DNA from: Spirochaetota bacterium
GTDB taxonomy: Bacteria > Spirochaetota > UBA4802 > UBA5368
Length of the DNA: 64,000 bases
Assembly: GCA_004297825.1 (NCBI GenBank)
Contig: SCSX01000069.1
Coordinates: forward strand, 88,882 to 152,881
Direction: 5' to 3'
The notes under the pieces are model-generated. The model made no database searches, had not been told where the DNA came from, and was given only the letters and a program-made list of their open reading frames with translations. Each line of letters opens with the position of its first letter. Position 1 is the first letter of the stretch. The translations under genes were made by a program, and so were the position numbers. Shown piece by piece: positions 51,739-59,320 of this stretch.

Positions 51739-52692
51739 TCATTCGCGCGCCAGGTCCATGACCGCCGCATGCACGCCCTTCACGACTTCGGCCATGCGTG
51801 CGAAATCCAGGGTATCAATGGTATCCCCTGCGGTATGATAGCTGGGATTGCGGTAGAACGCGGTATCGGTCACCATGATGGCCGGGAATCCCACCTCCCA
51901 GTAGTTCCTGTGGTCCGAGAAATTCACGCCGGTCACCGAGGCCGGCGCCGCGATCGACTGGACCGGAAGCGCCGAGACGCCGGTCATCGCCTTCTTCACG
52001 CGCGCCAGCAGGGACGTCTCCTCCGTCCTTCCTACGATCGCGATGAAATTTCCGGTATCGGGATACGCCTGCTCCATGCCGCGCTGCGGGTATCTCTGCG
52101 AACGGCGCGCGTCGCTGAAAAAGCCGATCATCTCGAGCGCGATCATGGCCCTCACCCTTCTGAACTGCTTCGCCATGTAACGGGCATGGCCCGCGCTCCC
52201 CATTTCGCGCGTTCCAAAAAAAGGCGGCTCCTCGCTGCCATACGCGACCAGTTCGAGGCTCACCTCCTTCGATGTCCAGGTCGCGGTGAGCAGCCGCGCA
52301 AGCTCCAGCAGCCCAGCGACGCCGCTCGCGTTGTCGTCGGCGCCGGGAAAATCCCCGAACACGTCATAGTGCGCACCCACCACGACCACGTCCGTCATGT
52401 TCGGATTAATCCTGAGGACGACGTTCTTGAAATCCCCATGTTCGTTCGAATAATGCTGAAAATAAGACTCTGCGCCGGTCTTGAGGAACGCCGCTTTTAT
52501 GTATTCAGCGGCCTTGTCGAGGGAGGCAATGTTCACGGAATTTCTCGGGGGGCTGATACGCGTGAGCGCGGCGACGTGCGCCTTGAGCAAGTCGGTGCTC
52601 ACCTCCGGGCCGGCGCCATTTCCTTTGAATGGAAACAGAAATGACGCTCCCAGTGCAAGAGCGGCGACCATCATCGCAATTTTCTTTTTCAT
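51739..52692 (-). CDS. Exported M28-family zinc aminopeptidase
   Basis: Metallopeptidase of 317 residues with a signal peptide (KKKIAMMVAALALGASFLFP). Zinc ligands of family M28 are visible: VVVGAHYDVFGDFPGADDNASG (His and Asp), YGSEEPPFFGTREMGS (Glu pair) and SDHRNYWEVGFPAIMVTDT (late His). It is likely periplasmic. The stop converges on mutS with an 18-base gap. A palindromic repeat separates it from the downstream slipin gene. Confidence 0.92.
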   Translation of the reverse strand: MKKKIAMMVAALALGASFLFPFKGNGAGPEVSTDLLKAHVAALTRISPPRNSVNIASLDKAAEYIKAAFLKTGAESYFQHYSNEHGDFKNVVLRINPNMTDVVVVGAHYDVFGDFPGADDNASGVAGLLELARLLTATWTSKEVSLELVAYGSEEPPFFGTREMGSAGHARYMAKQFRRVRAMIALEMIGFFSDARRSQRYPQRGMEQAYPDTGNFIAIVGRTEETSLLARVKKAMTGVSALPVQSIAAPASVTGVNFSDHRNYWEVGFPAIMVTDTAFYRNPSYHTAGDTIDTLDFARMAEVVKGVHAAVMDLARE

Positions 52693-52697
52693 AAATG

Positions 52698-52749
52698 TGA
52701 TTGATGCGATGCTGTGGAAGGCGCGGATTCGGATCCGCGCCTTCCACGG
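52698..52749 (+). repeat. GC palindrome repeat family, copy 3
   Basis: GATTGATGCGATGCTGTGG matches the leader end of copy 2 (GATTGACGAGATGCCGTGG). The palindrome 52712-52749 keeps the core with one change (GATTC facing GGATC, a G-T pair) and a second wobble pair in the outer arm. It sits between two minus-strand genes, 4 bases from the slipin stop codon. Confidence 0.8.
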
Positions 52750-52752
52750 GCC

Positions 52753-53496
52753 CTATTTCTTCATGAACGGCGTGAGAATGTCGATCGGGATCGGGAAGAG
52801 CGTGGTCGAGTTGTTCTCGGTCGCGACCTCGCGCAGGGTCTGAAGGTACCTGAGCTGGAGCGCTATCGGGTGATTTTCCATGAGTGTGGCCGCCTCGATG
52901 AGCTTCGCCGCCGCCTGGAACTCGCCCTCCGAGTTGATGATCTTCGCGCGGCGCTCGCGCTCGGCCTCGGCCTGCTTTGCCATGGCGCGCTGCATTTCCT
53001 GGGGAAGGTCCACATGCTTCACCTCGACCGAGGAGACCTTGATGCCCCAGGGGTCCGTATGCTGGTCGAGCACGGTCTGGAGCTCGGTGTTGATGCGCTC
53101 CCGGTCACTGAGCAGGTGGTCGAGCTCGGACTGTCCCAGGACGCTCCGGAGCGTCGTCTGTGCGAGTTGCGAGGTCGCGTAGAGGAAATCCTCGACGTCG
53201 GTGACAGCCTTGTTCGGCTCGATCACGCGGAAGTACAACACGGCGCTCACCTTTACGGAGACGTTATCGCGTGTGATGACGTCCTGGGGCGGAATCTCCA
53301 AAGCGACGAGCCGGAGGCTCACCTTCACCCACCGGTCGATGACGGGGATGATGATGATTATCCCGGGACCCTTGGGCCGGGGAAGCAGGCGCCCCAACCG
53401 GAAAACGACCGCGCGCTCGTATTCCTTGATGACCTTGATCGAGGAGAGAATGAGAAGCACGAAAAGGATGAGGACGGTGGGTACGAACTGGAACAT
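52753..53496 (-). CDS. Slipin / stomatin-like SPFH protein
   Basis: SPFH (band 7) membrane protein of 247 residues. An N-terminal hydrophobic segment ([20 protein letters not shown]) is followed by the SPFH domain ([60 protein letters not shown]) and a coiled coil rich in Glu/Ala/Arg ([20 protein letters not shown]). Such proteins form ring-like microdomains with an NfeD partner protease, but no nfeD gene is adjacent here. Confidence 0.94.
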   Translation of the reverse strand: MFQFVPTVLILFVLLILSSIKVIKEYERAVVFRLGRLLPRPKGPGIIIIIPVIDRWVKVSLRLVALEIPPQDVITRDNVSVKVSAVLYFRVIEPNKAVTDVEDFLYATSQLAQTTLRSVLGQSELDHLLSDRERINTELQTVLDQHTDPWGIKVSSVEVKHVDLPQEMQRAMAKQAEAERERRAKIINSEGEFQAAAKLIEAATLMENHPIALQLRYLQTLREVATENNSTTLFPIPIDILTPFMKK

Positions 53497-53636
53497 GTAT
53501 GGCCTCCTTTGGGTGAGGGGAATTAGAAAAACAAATTAAGCGTGGCGCGGGGGTATTCATACCACCACACGCCGATACACTCAAGCTAAAAATATGGGGC
53601 AATCACGCCGGAGGCAAGCCTGCGCATACATGAATG

Positions 53637-53667
53637 CTGGTCGGGGAAGAAGATGATCCCCGACCAG
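53637..53667. repeat. Perfect hairpin after the ResB-like gene
   Basis: CTGGTCGGGG and CCCCGACCAG form a 10-base perfect stem with an 11-base loop, 13 bases past the ResB-like stop codon on the minus strand. There is no T run, so it may be a terminator of the T-less kind or an mRNA-stabilising end. Confidence 0.6.
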
Positions 53668-53679
53668 GGCAATGTTCCT

Positions 53680-54531
53680 TTAAATCTTTTCGGCGCGGCG
53701 CGTGCTTCCCGCGGCGAAATACAGAGCCATCATGAGTATCACGAGCCCGAAACAGGGCAGCAGCACGAGAAATCCCGGGTCACGCGTCTGGACAAGATAG
53801 ACCTGCGCCATCCCCGGTGTACGCACGTGGTCCATATGAAAATTGCGTTCTTTATTGCAGCTCTCGTCGGTCGGATCGATCCTCGCTTCTTTCATTTTTT
53901 TCCTTTCCAGGTCAAGCTGCAGCCATACGTCGCCGTCGTATACCGGAGAAAGAAATCCAAGGCGCGTCGATCGCGCCAGGGGCCCCTCGCCTATCTCCAG
54001 TTCAACCTCGACCTGCCGGACCCGATCATGCAGGAGCGATCCGTTCGGGAAGCGCTCCCGTTCGATCGTTTTGATCGCCGCGGTCCTGCCGTCCAGCAAA
54101 TCCACGCGGGTGCTCTCCTGGATGGGGATTCTCCTGTATTCGTAGAGCGTGAACGTGAGGAAATGCCCGGAAAGCATCACCAGGAACACAATATGCACCA
54201 TCGAGGGCGTCATGAGAATGAGAAACTGCTTCGCGGCGAAATTCGCGCGCCGGCTCCAGAGGAATGAAACACGCTGCATCGCGCATGCGATCGTGTTCGC
54301 GCCCAGTCCCGCGAAAAGGAGGAAAAGAAGCGGAAGCCACCAGGTCTTTCCCGGCTCGCCGACACCCCGGCTGAAAAACCAGTCCTGGATGCGCAGCGTG
54401 TTCGCTTCTTCGAAAAATGTAAAATTCGCGGAGGCGATAAGGGATCCGATATACATGGTCACCCCTATCGCGCATATGAGCCAGAATGTGAGCCCAGTGC
54501 TTCCCATGAAAGTCCATGCCTTGCGTATCAT
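53680..54531 (-). CDS. Short ResB-like cytochrome c biogenesis membrane protein
   Basis: Membrane protein of 283 residues related to ResB/Ccs1 of system II cytochrome c maturation. Hydrophobic segments are at about 10-30, 65-82, 105-130 and 255-275. The N-terminus reads WTFMGSTGLTFWLICAIGVT, then SLIASANFTFFEEANTLRIQ and TWWLPLLFLLFAGLGANTIAC. The extracytoplasmic loop (about 135-240) is short, and the protein is well below the usual 400-500 residues. It starts one base after the stop of the CcsA-like gene (GGAGG ribosome binding site), so the two form a pair. Confidence 0.78.
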   Translation of the reverse strand: MIRKAWTFMGSTGLTFWLICAIGVTMYIGSLIASANFTFFEEANTLRIQDWFFSRGVGEPGKTWWLPLLFLLFAGLGANTIACAMQRVSFLWSRRANFAAKQFLILMTPSMVHIVFLVMLSGHFLTFTLYEYRRIPIQESTRVDLLDGRTAAIKTIERERFPNGSLLHDRVRQVEVELEIGEGPLARSTRLGFLSPVYDGDVWLQLDLERKKMKEARIDPTDESCNKERNFHMDHVRTPGMAQVYLVQTRDPGFLVLLPCFGLVILMMALYFAAGSTRRAEKI

Positions 54532-54532
54532 G

Positions 54533-55276
54533 TCAGCCTCCTACCCTGGGAAAGCTCATCTCGCCCAGGTACGAGCCGAAGGAGCACGCAATCGTAACGA
54601 TCGCCCCGAGGGCCGCGTAGATGTATCTGCGCGCGGCGCTCCATGAGGGAAGGAAGCGGAGGTGAAGGTAATTGACGTAATAGAGCCAGATCACCGCCGT
54701 CTGCAGATGGCGCGCTCCCCAGCGGAACGTAGAACCCCAGCCCAGGTACGCCCAGATAGCGCCCGTTACCTGGGATATGCTGAACAGCACAAAACCCCAG
54801 ACTATGAGCGTGTGAAACAGGCCGTAGTCTTTTTTCCGGATGAGGTTGTACATCGCGCCCCACGCCCCCAGGTAGAAACACGCGTGGCCCGCGCTCTCGG
54901 TCAGGAAGAAGGCCTGGGCCCACACGGTGAGCTTGTTGGGCGTCGGGGGGATGATACCCTTCGGATAGATGAATGCAAACACCATGAACATGCACACGAT
55001 TGCGGTCGCGCGCTCCCAATTTTCGTCTTCTTCCGAGAACAGGCGTATCGCCAGCAGCGCGACCGCGATTGCAAGCGGCAGCAGGAACACCCCGTCGAAC
55101 ATCGCGTTAGGCAGGAAGAACCCGGTCAGCCAGGCGCGGCTCACCTGATACGACAGGTGTGCCGCCGCCCCTGCTCCCAGGAGCGCGATCCCCGCGATAC
55201 GCATCCTGAACATTCCCGCGATAAAGCTCGCCAGGTAAAGCGCGCCTGCGGCATAGAGCAAATAGAGGGTATTCAT
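54533..55276 (-). CDS. CcsA/CcmC-like haem-handling membrane protein with altered WWD motif
   Basis: Polytopic protein of 247 residues with about seven hydrophobic helices. It belongs to the haem-handling (HHP) superfamily: GAIWAYLGWGSTFRWGARH aligns with the WWD domain of CcsA, but the expected WD is WG, so the motif is degenerate. Histidines at ESAGHACFYLGAW and NYLHLRF could be the flanking haem ligands. The start MNTLYLLYAAG at 55276 shares one base with the stop of the upstream gene (TGATG). It is probably the partner of the ResB-like protein. Confidence 0.75.
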   Translation of the reverse strand: MNTLYLLYAAGALYLASFIAGMFRMRIAGIALLGAGAAAHLSYQVSRAWLTGFFLPNAMFDGVFLLPLAIAVALLAIRLFSEEDENWERATAIVCMFMVFAFIYPKGIIPPTPNKLTVWAQAFFLTESAGHACFYLGAWGAMYNLIRKKDYGLFHTLIVWGFVLFSISQVTGAIWAYLGWGSTFRWGARHLQTAVIWLYYVNYLHLRFLPSWSAARRYIYAALGAIVTIACSFGSYLGEMSFPRVGG

Positions 55277-56352
55277 CAGGGCTTCTCCAGCACGACGATA
55301 TGTGAAAGTCCCCAAACGTCCCGATCGACAAAATAGTCGGCAACCGGACCCAGCATGGGTCCGTCGGGAAGGGCCGTACCATCCACGGTCTTCAGCAGCA
55401 TCGCCTTCTTGCCGGCGTCGGTCAGGAAAAGCTCCCTCCCGGAAAAGAGCACCCGATAGCCGTCACAGGCGACGAACAGGTAGTACTGTTCGGAACCACA
55501 GCCGGGAAAATTCGCCTGGAGAAGCGAGAGCAGGTTATACCCGTTCGCCTTCGACACGCCCTTGAATCCCTTGCCGTGTCCCGTGCGCACCCAGCCGCTC
55601 ACCGCGGCCTCGCTTACGCCCTGGTATGTTACGGGCGCCGTTTTCGCCCCCCGCACACAGGTGATTCCCGTCGATACGCATTTCTCGCCCTTCTTCGTCA
55701 CGGGGAGGTTCTTGTTCGGGACCGCGCTCTCCCGTATCTCGATCTTCCTGACGTCGTCCAGGTAGCGCACCGTGTCGGGTTCCGCGGGACAGATAAGCCG
55801 CAGGCCGTTCAATTTCCCCTTGTGGATGTTCTTGTCGTAGATCGCCGCCGTTTTCGCGTCGTTGGGCAGAAGCTCTTTCCGGCTGAACGCCAGGACGGGC
55901 GCATCGGCGTCGGTTACCATGGTGAGCTCGCAGTAACTGAAGATGATCTCCTTTCCCTGCCCGTTCACAAAGGCCACGATCATGTCAAGGGGCTTGTCGA
56001 ATGCCGCGCCTTCAGGCTTCTTGGGCGCGATACCCTCCAGGATGTGCAGGACGGAGATGCCGTGATAGCGATAGGTCCCCTGGAAACTGCCGTCCGGCGC
56101 GACTTCGCGCGTGCGGACGTAGGTGGGCGCGAACGCTGCCAGCGAATCGCCGTCGAACTTGTAAACACGTTTAGTGGCGCCGCTTATCTCGAGATTTAGC
56201 CCGCCCTTCATATCCTCGGTAAGGGCAAGGGGTGTCGCCCCGGTTACCGCCATCACCGACAAATAGTTTTTTGGATAGAACGCCTTGTAGCCCGCGTACG
56301 CGAGTACGAGGACCGCGACCGCGCATGCCGCATAGATATACTGTTTCTTCAT
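55276..56352 (-). CDS. Membrane-anchored protein with two sulfite-oxidase-like (molybdopterin-binding fold) domains
   Basis: Protein of 358 residues, one N-terminal transmembrane helix (about 5-24), then two copies of a small sulfite-oxidase-like fold. Copy 1 (about 50-210) has LEISGATKRVYKF and SFQGTYRYHGISVLHILEG; copy 2 (about 235-358) has GKGFKGVSKANGYNLLSLL and YYLFVACDGYRVLFSGRELFL. Both copies lack the cysteine that ligates molybdenum in true sulfite oxidases. Four other cysteines (C146, C188, C225, C232) could form disulfides. The same two-copy plan recurs in the exported fusion at 59321, so the two proteins are paralogous and probably act together. Confidence 0.65.
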   Translation of the reverse strand: MKKQYIYAACAVAVLVLAYAGYKAFYPKNYLSVMAVTGATPLALTEDMKGGLNLEISGATKRVYKFDGDSLAAFAPTYVRTREVAPDGSFQGTYRYHGISVLHILEGIAPKKPEGAAFDKPLDMIVAFVNGQGKEIIFSYCELTMVTDADAPVLAFSRKELLPNDAKTAAIYDKNIHKGKLNGLRLICPAEPDTVRYLDDVRKIEIRESAVPNKNLPVTKKGEKCVSTGITCVRGAKTAPVTYQGVSEAAVSGWVRTGHGKGFKGVSKANGYNLLSLLQANFPGCGSEQYYLFVACDGYRVLFSGRELFLTDAGKKAMLLKTVDGTALPDGPMLGPVADYFVDRDVWGLSHIVVLEKP

Positions 56353-56400
56353 GGCCGCCTCATTGAATGGTCTATTAATTGCATTGTGTGTTCCGGAAGC

Positions 56401-56441
56401 AAAAAAGGAAGAGGCAAGCGGTCCATTGGACCGCCTGCCTC
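56401..56441 (-). terminator. Intrinsic terminator of the TonB-dependent receptor gene
   Basis: GAGGCAaGCGGTCC and GGACCGCcTGCCTC form a 13-pair stem with one mismatch and a 3-base loop. On the minus strand it is followed by CTTCCTTTTTT. It lies 21 bases after the receptor stop codon and before the start of the anchored two-domain gene. Confidence 0.85.
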
Positions 56442-56461
56442 AAATAGGATATGCATGGAGA

Positions 56462-58930
56462 CTAAAATTTGGCGCCGCCGCCAATATAGAACATCCGGCC
56501 CGGTCCGGGGTTAAACGGATCGGCGTTGTAATCGTCGAGAACGTTACGGCAGAGTATGTAGACCTCGTACTTTTCAAGTATCTTCTGGCTGATCTTCACG
56601 TTGACCATGAGGGGATTGTGAAGCTCCACGGCCTGGAAGTACTTCGTTGAATAGGGACCGACACCGGCAACAGGCGCTTCTTTGAGGGCATACATGACCT
56701 GATTCCTTGTGTATTGGCCAAATATGTTAAATGATGTTCCCGCGATACTGGTTAATCTTATATCGAAAAGGAACACGTGTATCGGAGTAAATTCGAACTT
56801 CTTACCTTTATTAATCGAAACATCCTCTGTGTTATCAAGCCGTTCCGCATGGGTATACGTATAACCGATCGAAATGCTGGAACTGAAATGACTCGTAAGC
56901 TTTTCCGCTTTATGCGTCAGAAGGAGCTCGACACCCTGTGAGATGGCGCCATCGATATTGGTATACGTCGTGATTCCGGCAGTTTCGATATAGATTCGTT
57001 CGATTTTATCTACAAACCTGGAATAAAAATAGTCGGCTGATACGGTAAGTTCTGTTTTCTTCAGGTCAATGCTATATTCCAGACCAGCATTGCCGTTATA
57101 CGACCGCTCAGGCTTGATCCTGAGATCATCCGTTTCGGTCGCCAGTCTCGCGTAGGCGGAGAGGGGCGGAAATTTTGTTTTTGAAGAAAATGCGGCACGA
57201 GCTTTAAGTGTTTCGGGAAGGATGGAATACACAAATCCCAATACCGGATTTATGGAATCACGCGTTCCCCAGATCATTGAATCATCTTTCGCCATGTATT
57301 TATCAACCCATGCGTGATCTGACCCTCCCGTTGCAACAGTAGTATTCAGGTATTTGTTTTCGACGAAATTCTGAGCATCATAAGAAATTCCGGCGGTAAG
57401 CTGCGCATTACCCAGTTTAATCTCATCCTCAATCGCTAACGTCAGGTAATCCGCCACGACATACGTTGTCTTGTAAGTGTCATTGCCATGGGCTGCGTAA
57501 ATATCGGGGGATTGTGTTGAAGAAAGCGCCTGCTCTTCCGCCGTGTGGCTATCCCTGCGGAACAGCGCTGCAAAATTGAGCTTGTTCCACTTGGCGAGCT
57601 TATAGCTCGGGTAAATGTTCATGCCTACGGATTGCTCAGTCCATATGCTTGTATAATTGTCTTTCGGATTATTATCAGTAACCACTGCCGCGGGAAACAT
57701 GGCGATGCTGTGGTCCTGGTCAGCCCACCCTATAAGGTTCGTTCTCTGGCGAACATAGAACGCGTTCGCCCGCAGGGTAAGGTCGCCAAATTCCGTTTTC
57801 GCATAAGGCGCTACGCTCAAATCATATTTCAAAGGCCAGTAAAATGCACGGTTGGTAAAACCAGCGCTCTTCCCATCCGTAGTAAGGCTTGTTCCGCTGG
57901 GATTAGCCCATGTATCGGTCGCATCGGTATACTTTGGAAAGTAGTTCGCCTGGAAAGTACTCGCATGCGCCTCAGTACGGGTATATGCGGACGATAGTCC
58001 GACCTCAGTCTTCTCGCTGAACGAGTATCCCATTTTTCCGGCTAAATTATATTTTGTGTAGTCGGTATGGTTCCATTTACCGGTATCGTTCAGATAGTTA
58101 TCGAGCGACTGAAGCGTGATGCCCGCAAGCGTATTTCCGTACAGGTCGTAACGCACAAGCCTGTTAAACCATTTAGTCCGCTCGTCCTTATCCAGTTTGC
58201 TGGAAATTGAATAGCCGTCGGAGTGTGACGCAGTTGCGGTGATCCAATAGTAGAAATCGCCTATCGGCATTCCGTGCGCCGCGTTTATTGTGACGTTATT
58301 ATAATCCCCGTATTCAAGATTCGTCTCCGCGAAAAACGCCTCCGGCTTCTTGGTTACCACATTGATCGAACCGATCGCGCCGTTAGTACCGTATAGGGCA
58401 GAAGATACGCCGCGGTTCACGATGACCTTAGAGGCGTTCATCACGGGTATCTGTGAGATATCCACGTTCGCTTCGTACACGTCGTTCACAAGCACGCCGT
58501 CGACAAGAATGGCGACTTTGTCAAGGTCGAAGCCACGCATGTAAAATCGTTTTCCACCCTTGTGGCTGGTTTCAACCTTGATGCCCGGCACCATCTCAAG
58601 CGTCTGGTCCAGGGTCTTCTCGCTGCGAGCCCGAATGTCGACGTCCGTGACCTCGGTCGTGGTGGACGCCTTTTCGATATTGGCGATCGCCTTTTCCTTG
58701 ACCACGATTTCGCCGCCCTGGAAGGTCCTCACCTTGGGTTTATCCGCGGTATCGGCCGCCTTTTCTTGGGCCTTTACAACCGGCTTCTCCTCGACGGCCT
58801 TTTTATCGTCTTTCTTTACATCTTCCTTTTTTTCCGCTTTTTCGTCCTTTACGGCGGGATCCTGTGCCTGTACCGCGCTGAACGAAAAGAGGAGCGCGCA
58901 CACGCACGCGAGTATGAACAGTTTTCTCAT
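56462..58930 (-). CDS. TonB-dependent outer-membrane receptor
   Basis: Receptor of 822 residues. A signal peptide (KLFILACVCALLFSFSAVQA) is followed by a Lys/Glu-rich linker of about 50 residues. The plug domain has ARSEKTLDQTLEMVPGIKV, RGFDLDKVAILVDGVLVND and SALYGTNGAIGSINVVTKK. A long C-terminal barrel with many aromatic-ended strands follows, closing with the usual terminal Phe (GGGAKF). The substrate is unknown. Neighbours with tetrapyrrole-methylase, haem-handling and molybdopterin-like folds suggest a tetrapyrrole or metal chelate rather than a sugar. TonB and ExbBD are not in the window. Confidence 0.92.
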   Translation of the reverse strand: MRKLFILACVCALLFSFSAVQAQDPAVKDEKAEKKEDVKKDDKKAVEEKPVVKAQEKAADTADKPKVRTFQGGEIVVKEKAIANIEKASTTTEVTDVDIRARSEKTLDQTLEMVPGIKVETSHKGGKRFYMRGFDLDKVAILVDGVLVNDVYEANVDISQIPVMNASKVIVNRGVSSALYGTNGAIGSINVVTKKPEAFFAETNLEYGDYNNVTINAAHGMPIGDFYYWITATASHSDGYSISSKLDKDERTKWFNRLVRYDLYGNTLAGITLQSLDNYLNDTGKWNHTDYTKYNLAGKMGYSFSEKTEVGLSSAYTRTEAHASTFQANYFPKYTDATDTWANPSGTSLTTDGKSAGFTNRAFYWPLKYDLSVAPYAKTEFGDLTLRANAFYVRQRTNLIGWADQDHSIAMFPAAVVTDNNPKDNYTSIWTEQSVGMNIYPSYKLAKWNKLNFAALFRRDSHTAEEQALSSTQSPDIYAAHGNDTYKTTYVVADYLTLAIEDEIKLGNAQLTAGISYDAQNFVENKYLNTTVATGGSDHAWVDKYMAKDDSMIWGTRDSINPVLGFVYSILPETLKARAAFSSKTKFPPLSAYARLATETDDLRIKPERSYNGNAGLEYSIDLKKTELTVSADYFYSRFVDKIERIYIETAGITTYTNIDGAISQGVELLLTHKAEKLTSHFSSSISIGYTYTHAERLDNTEDVSINKGKKFEFTPIHVFLFDIRLTSIAGTSFNIFGQYTRNQVMYALKEAPVAGVGPYSTKYFQAVELHNPLMVNVKISQKILEKYEVYILCRNVLDDYNADPFNPGPGRMFYIGGGAKF

Positions 58931-59320
58931 GCCTGAAATCCTCTCTTCCTGCTGATTTTATGTATGCCCTGTGAAAATGACCGTGGAAGGAAAGCGGACT
59001 GAATCCAGAAAGTACTACATGGATAGAAACACCGCGTACACCCTCGTTCCACAACCGGGAGGCAGCCCTGTTTCCGGGGCGGCCCTGTCGCCCATGCATC
59101 CTTCATCACGCGATCACAGGATATACGGGTCGAGGCGCCTATAACAGTGCGGAATGAGGCGATTCAGTGTCAACCGATTATTGTAATATTTAGTATGATT
59201 TTGTTACATTGTTTGGGTAAATATTTACTTTATATTACCAATTAATACTAATTTGTTGACATCACGATCGTCACATCGCATTTTGCGGTTGTAAATGCAT
59301 CTTTTAACCGCGAGGCCACG
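58931..59320. promoter_or_regulatory. Divergent intergenic region with AT-rich palindrome between the receptor and the fusion gene
   Basis: The right half (59170-59260) is markedly AT-rich in a GC-rich genome and contains the perfect palindrome GTAAATATTTAC (59217-59228), flanked by TTGTAATATT and TATATTACCA. TTGACA at 59254-59259 points towards the fusion gene without a good -10. The left half is a GC-rich leader of the receptor transcript with small hairpins. It is placed to control both genes and may be bound by the regulator encoded at 61201. Confidence 0.5.

Noticed and set aside
58927..59109. Sixty-codon minus-strand frame upstream of the receptor gene
   Set aside because: It overlaps the receptor start, has no homology, and its composition is not protein-like.
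58940..59150. Molybdenum-cofactor or cobalamin riboswitch in the leader of the TonB-dependent receptor gene
   Set aside because: The leader has GC-rich hairpins and a GCCTCCC sequence on the minus strand, but I could not fold either riboswitch consensus or find the B12-box. A covariance search would settle it.
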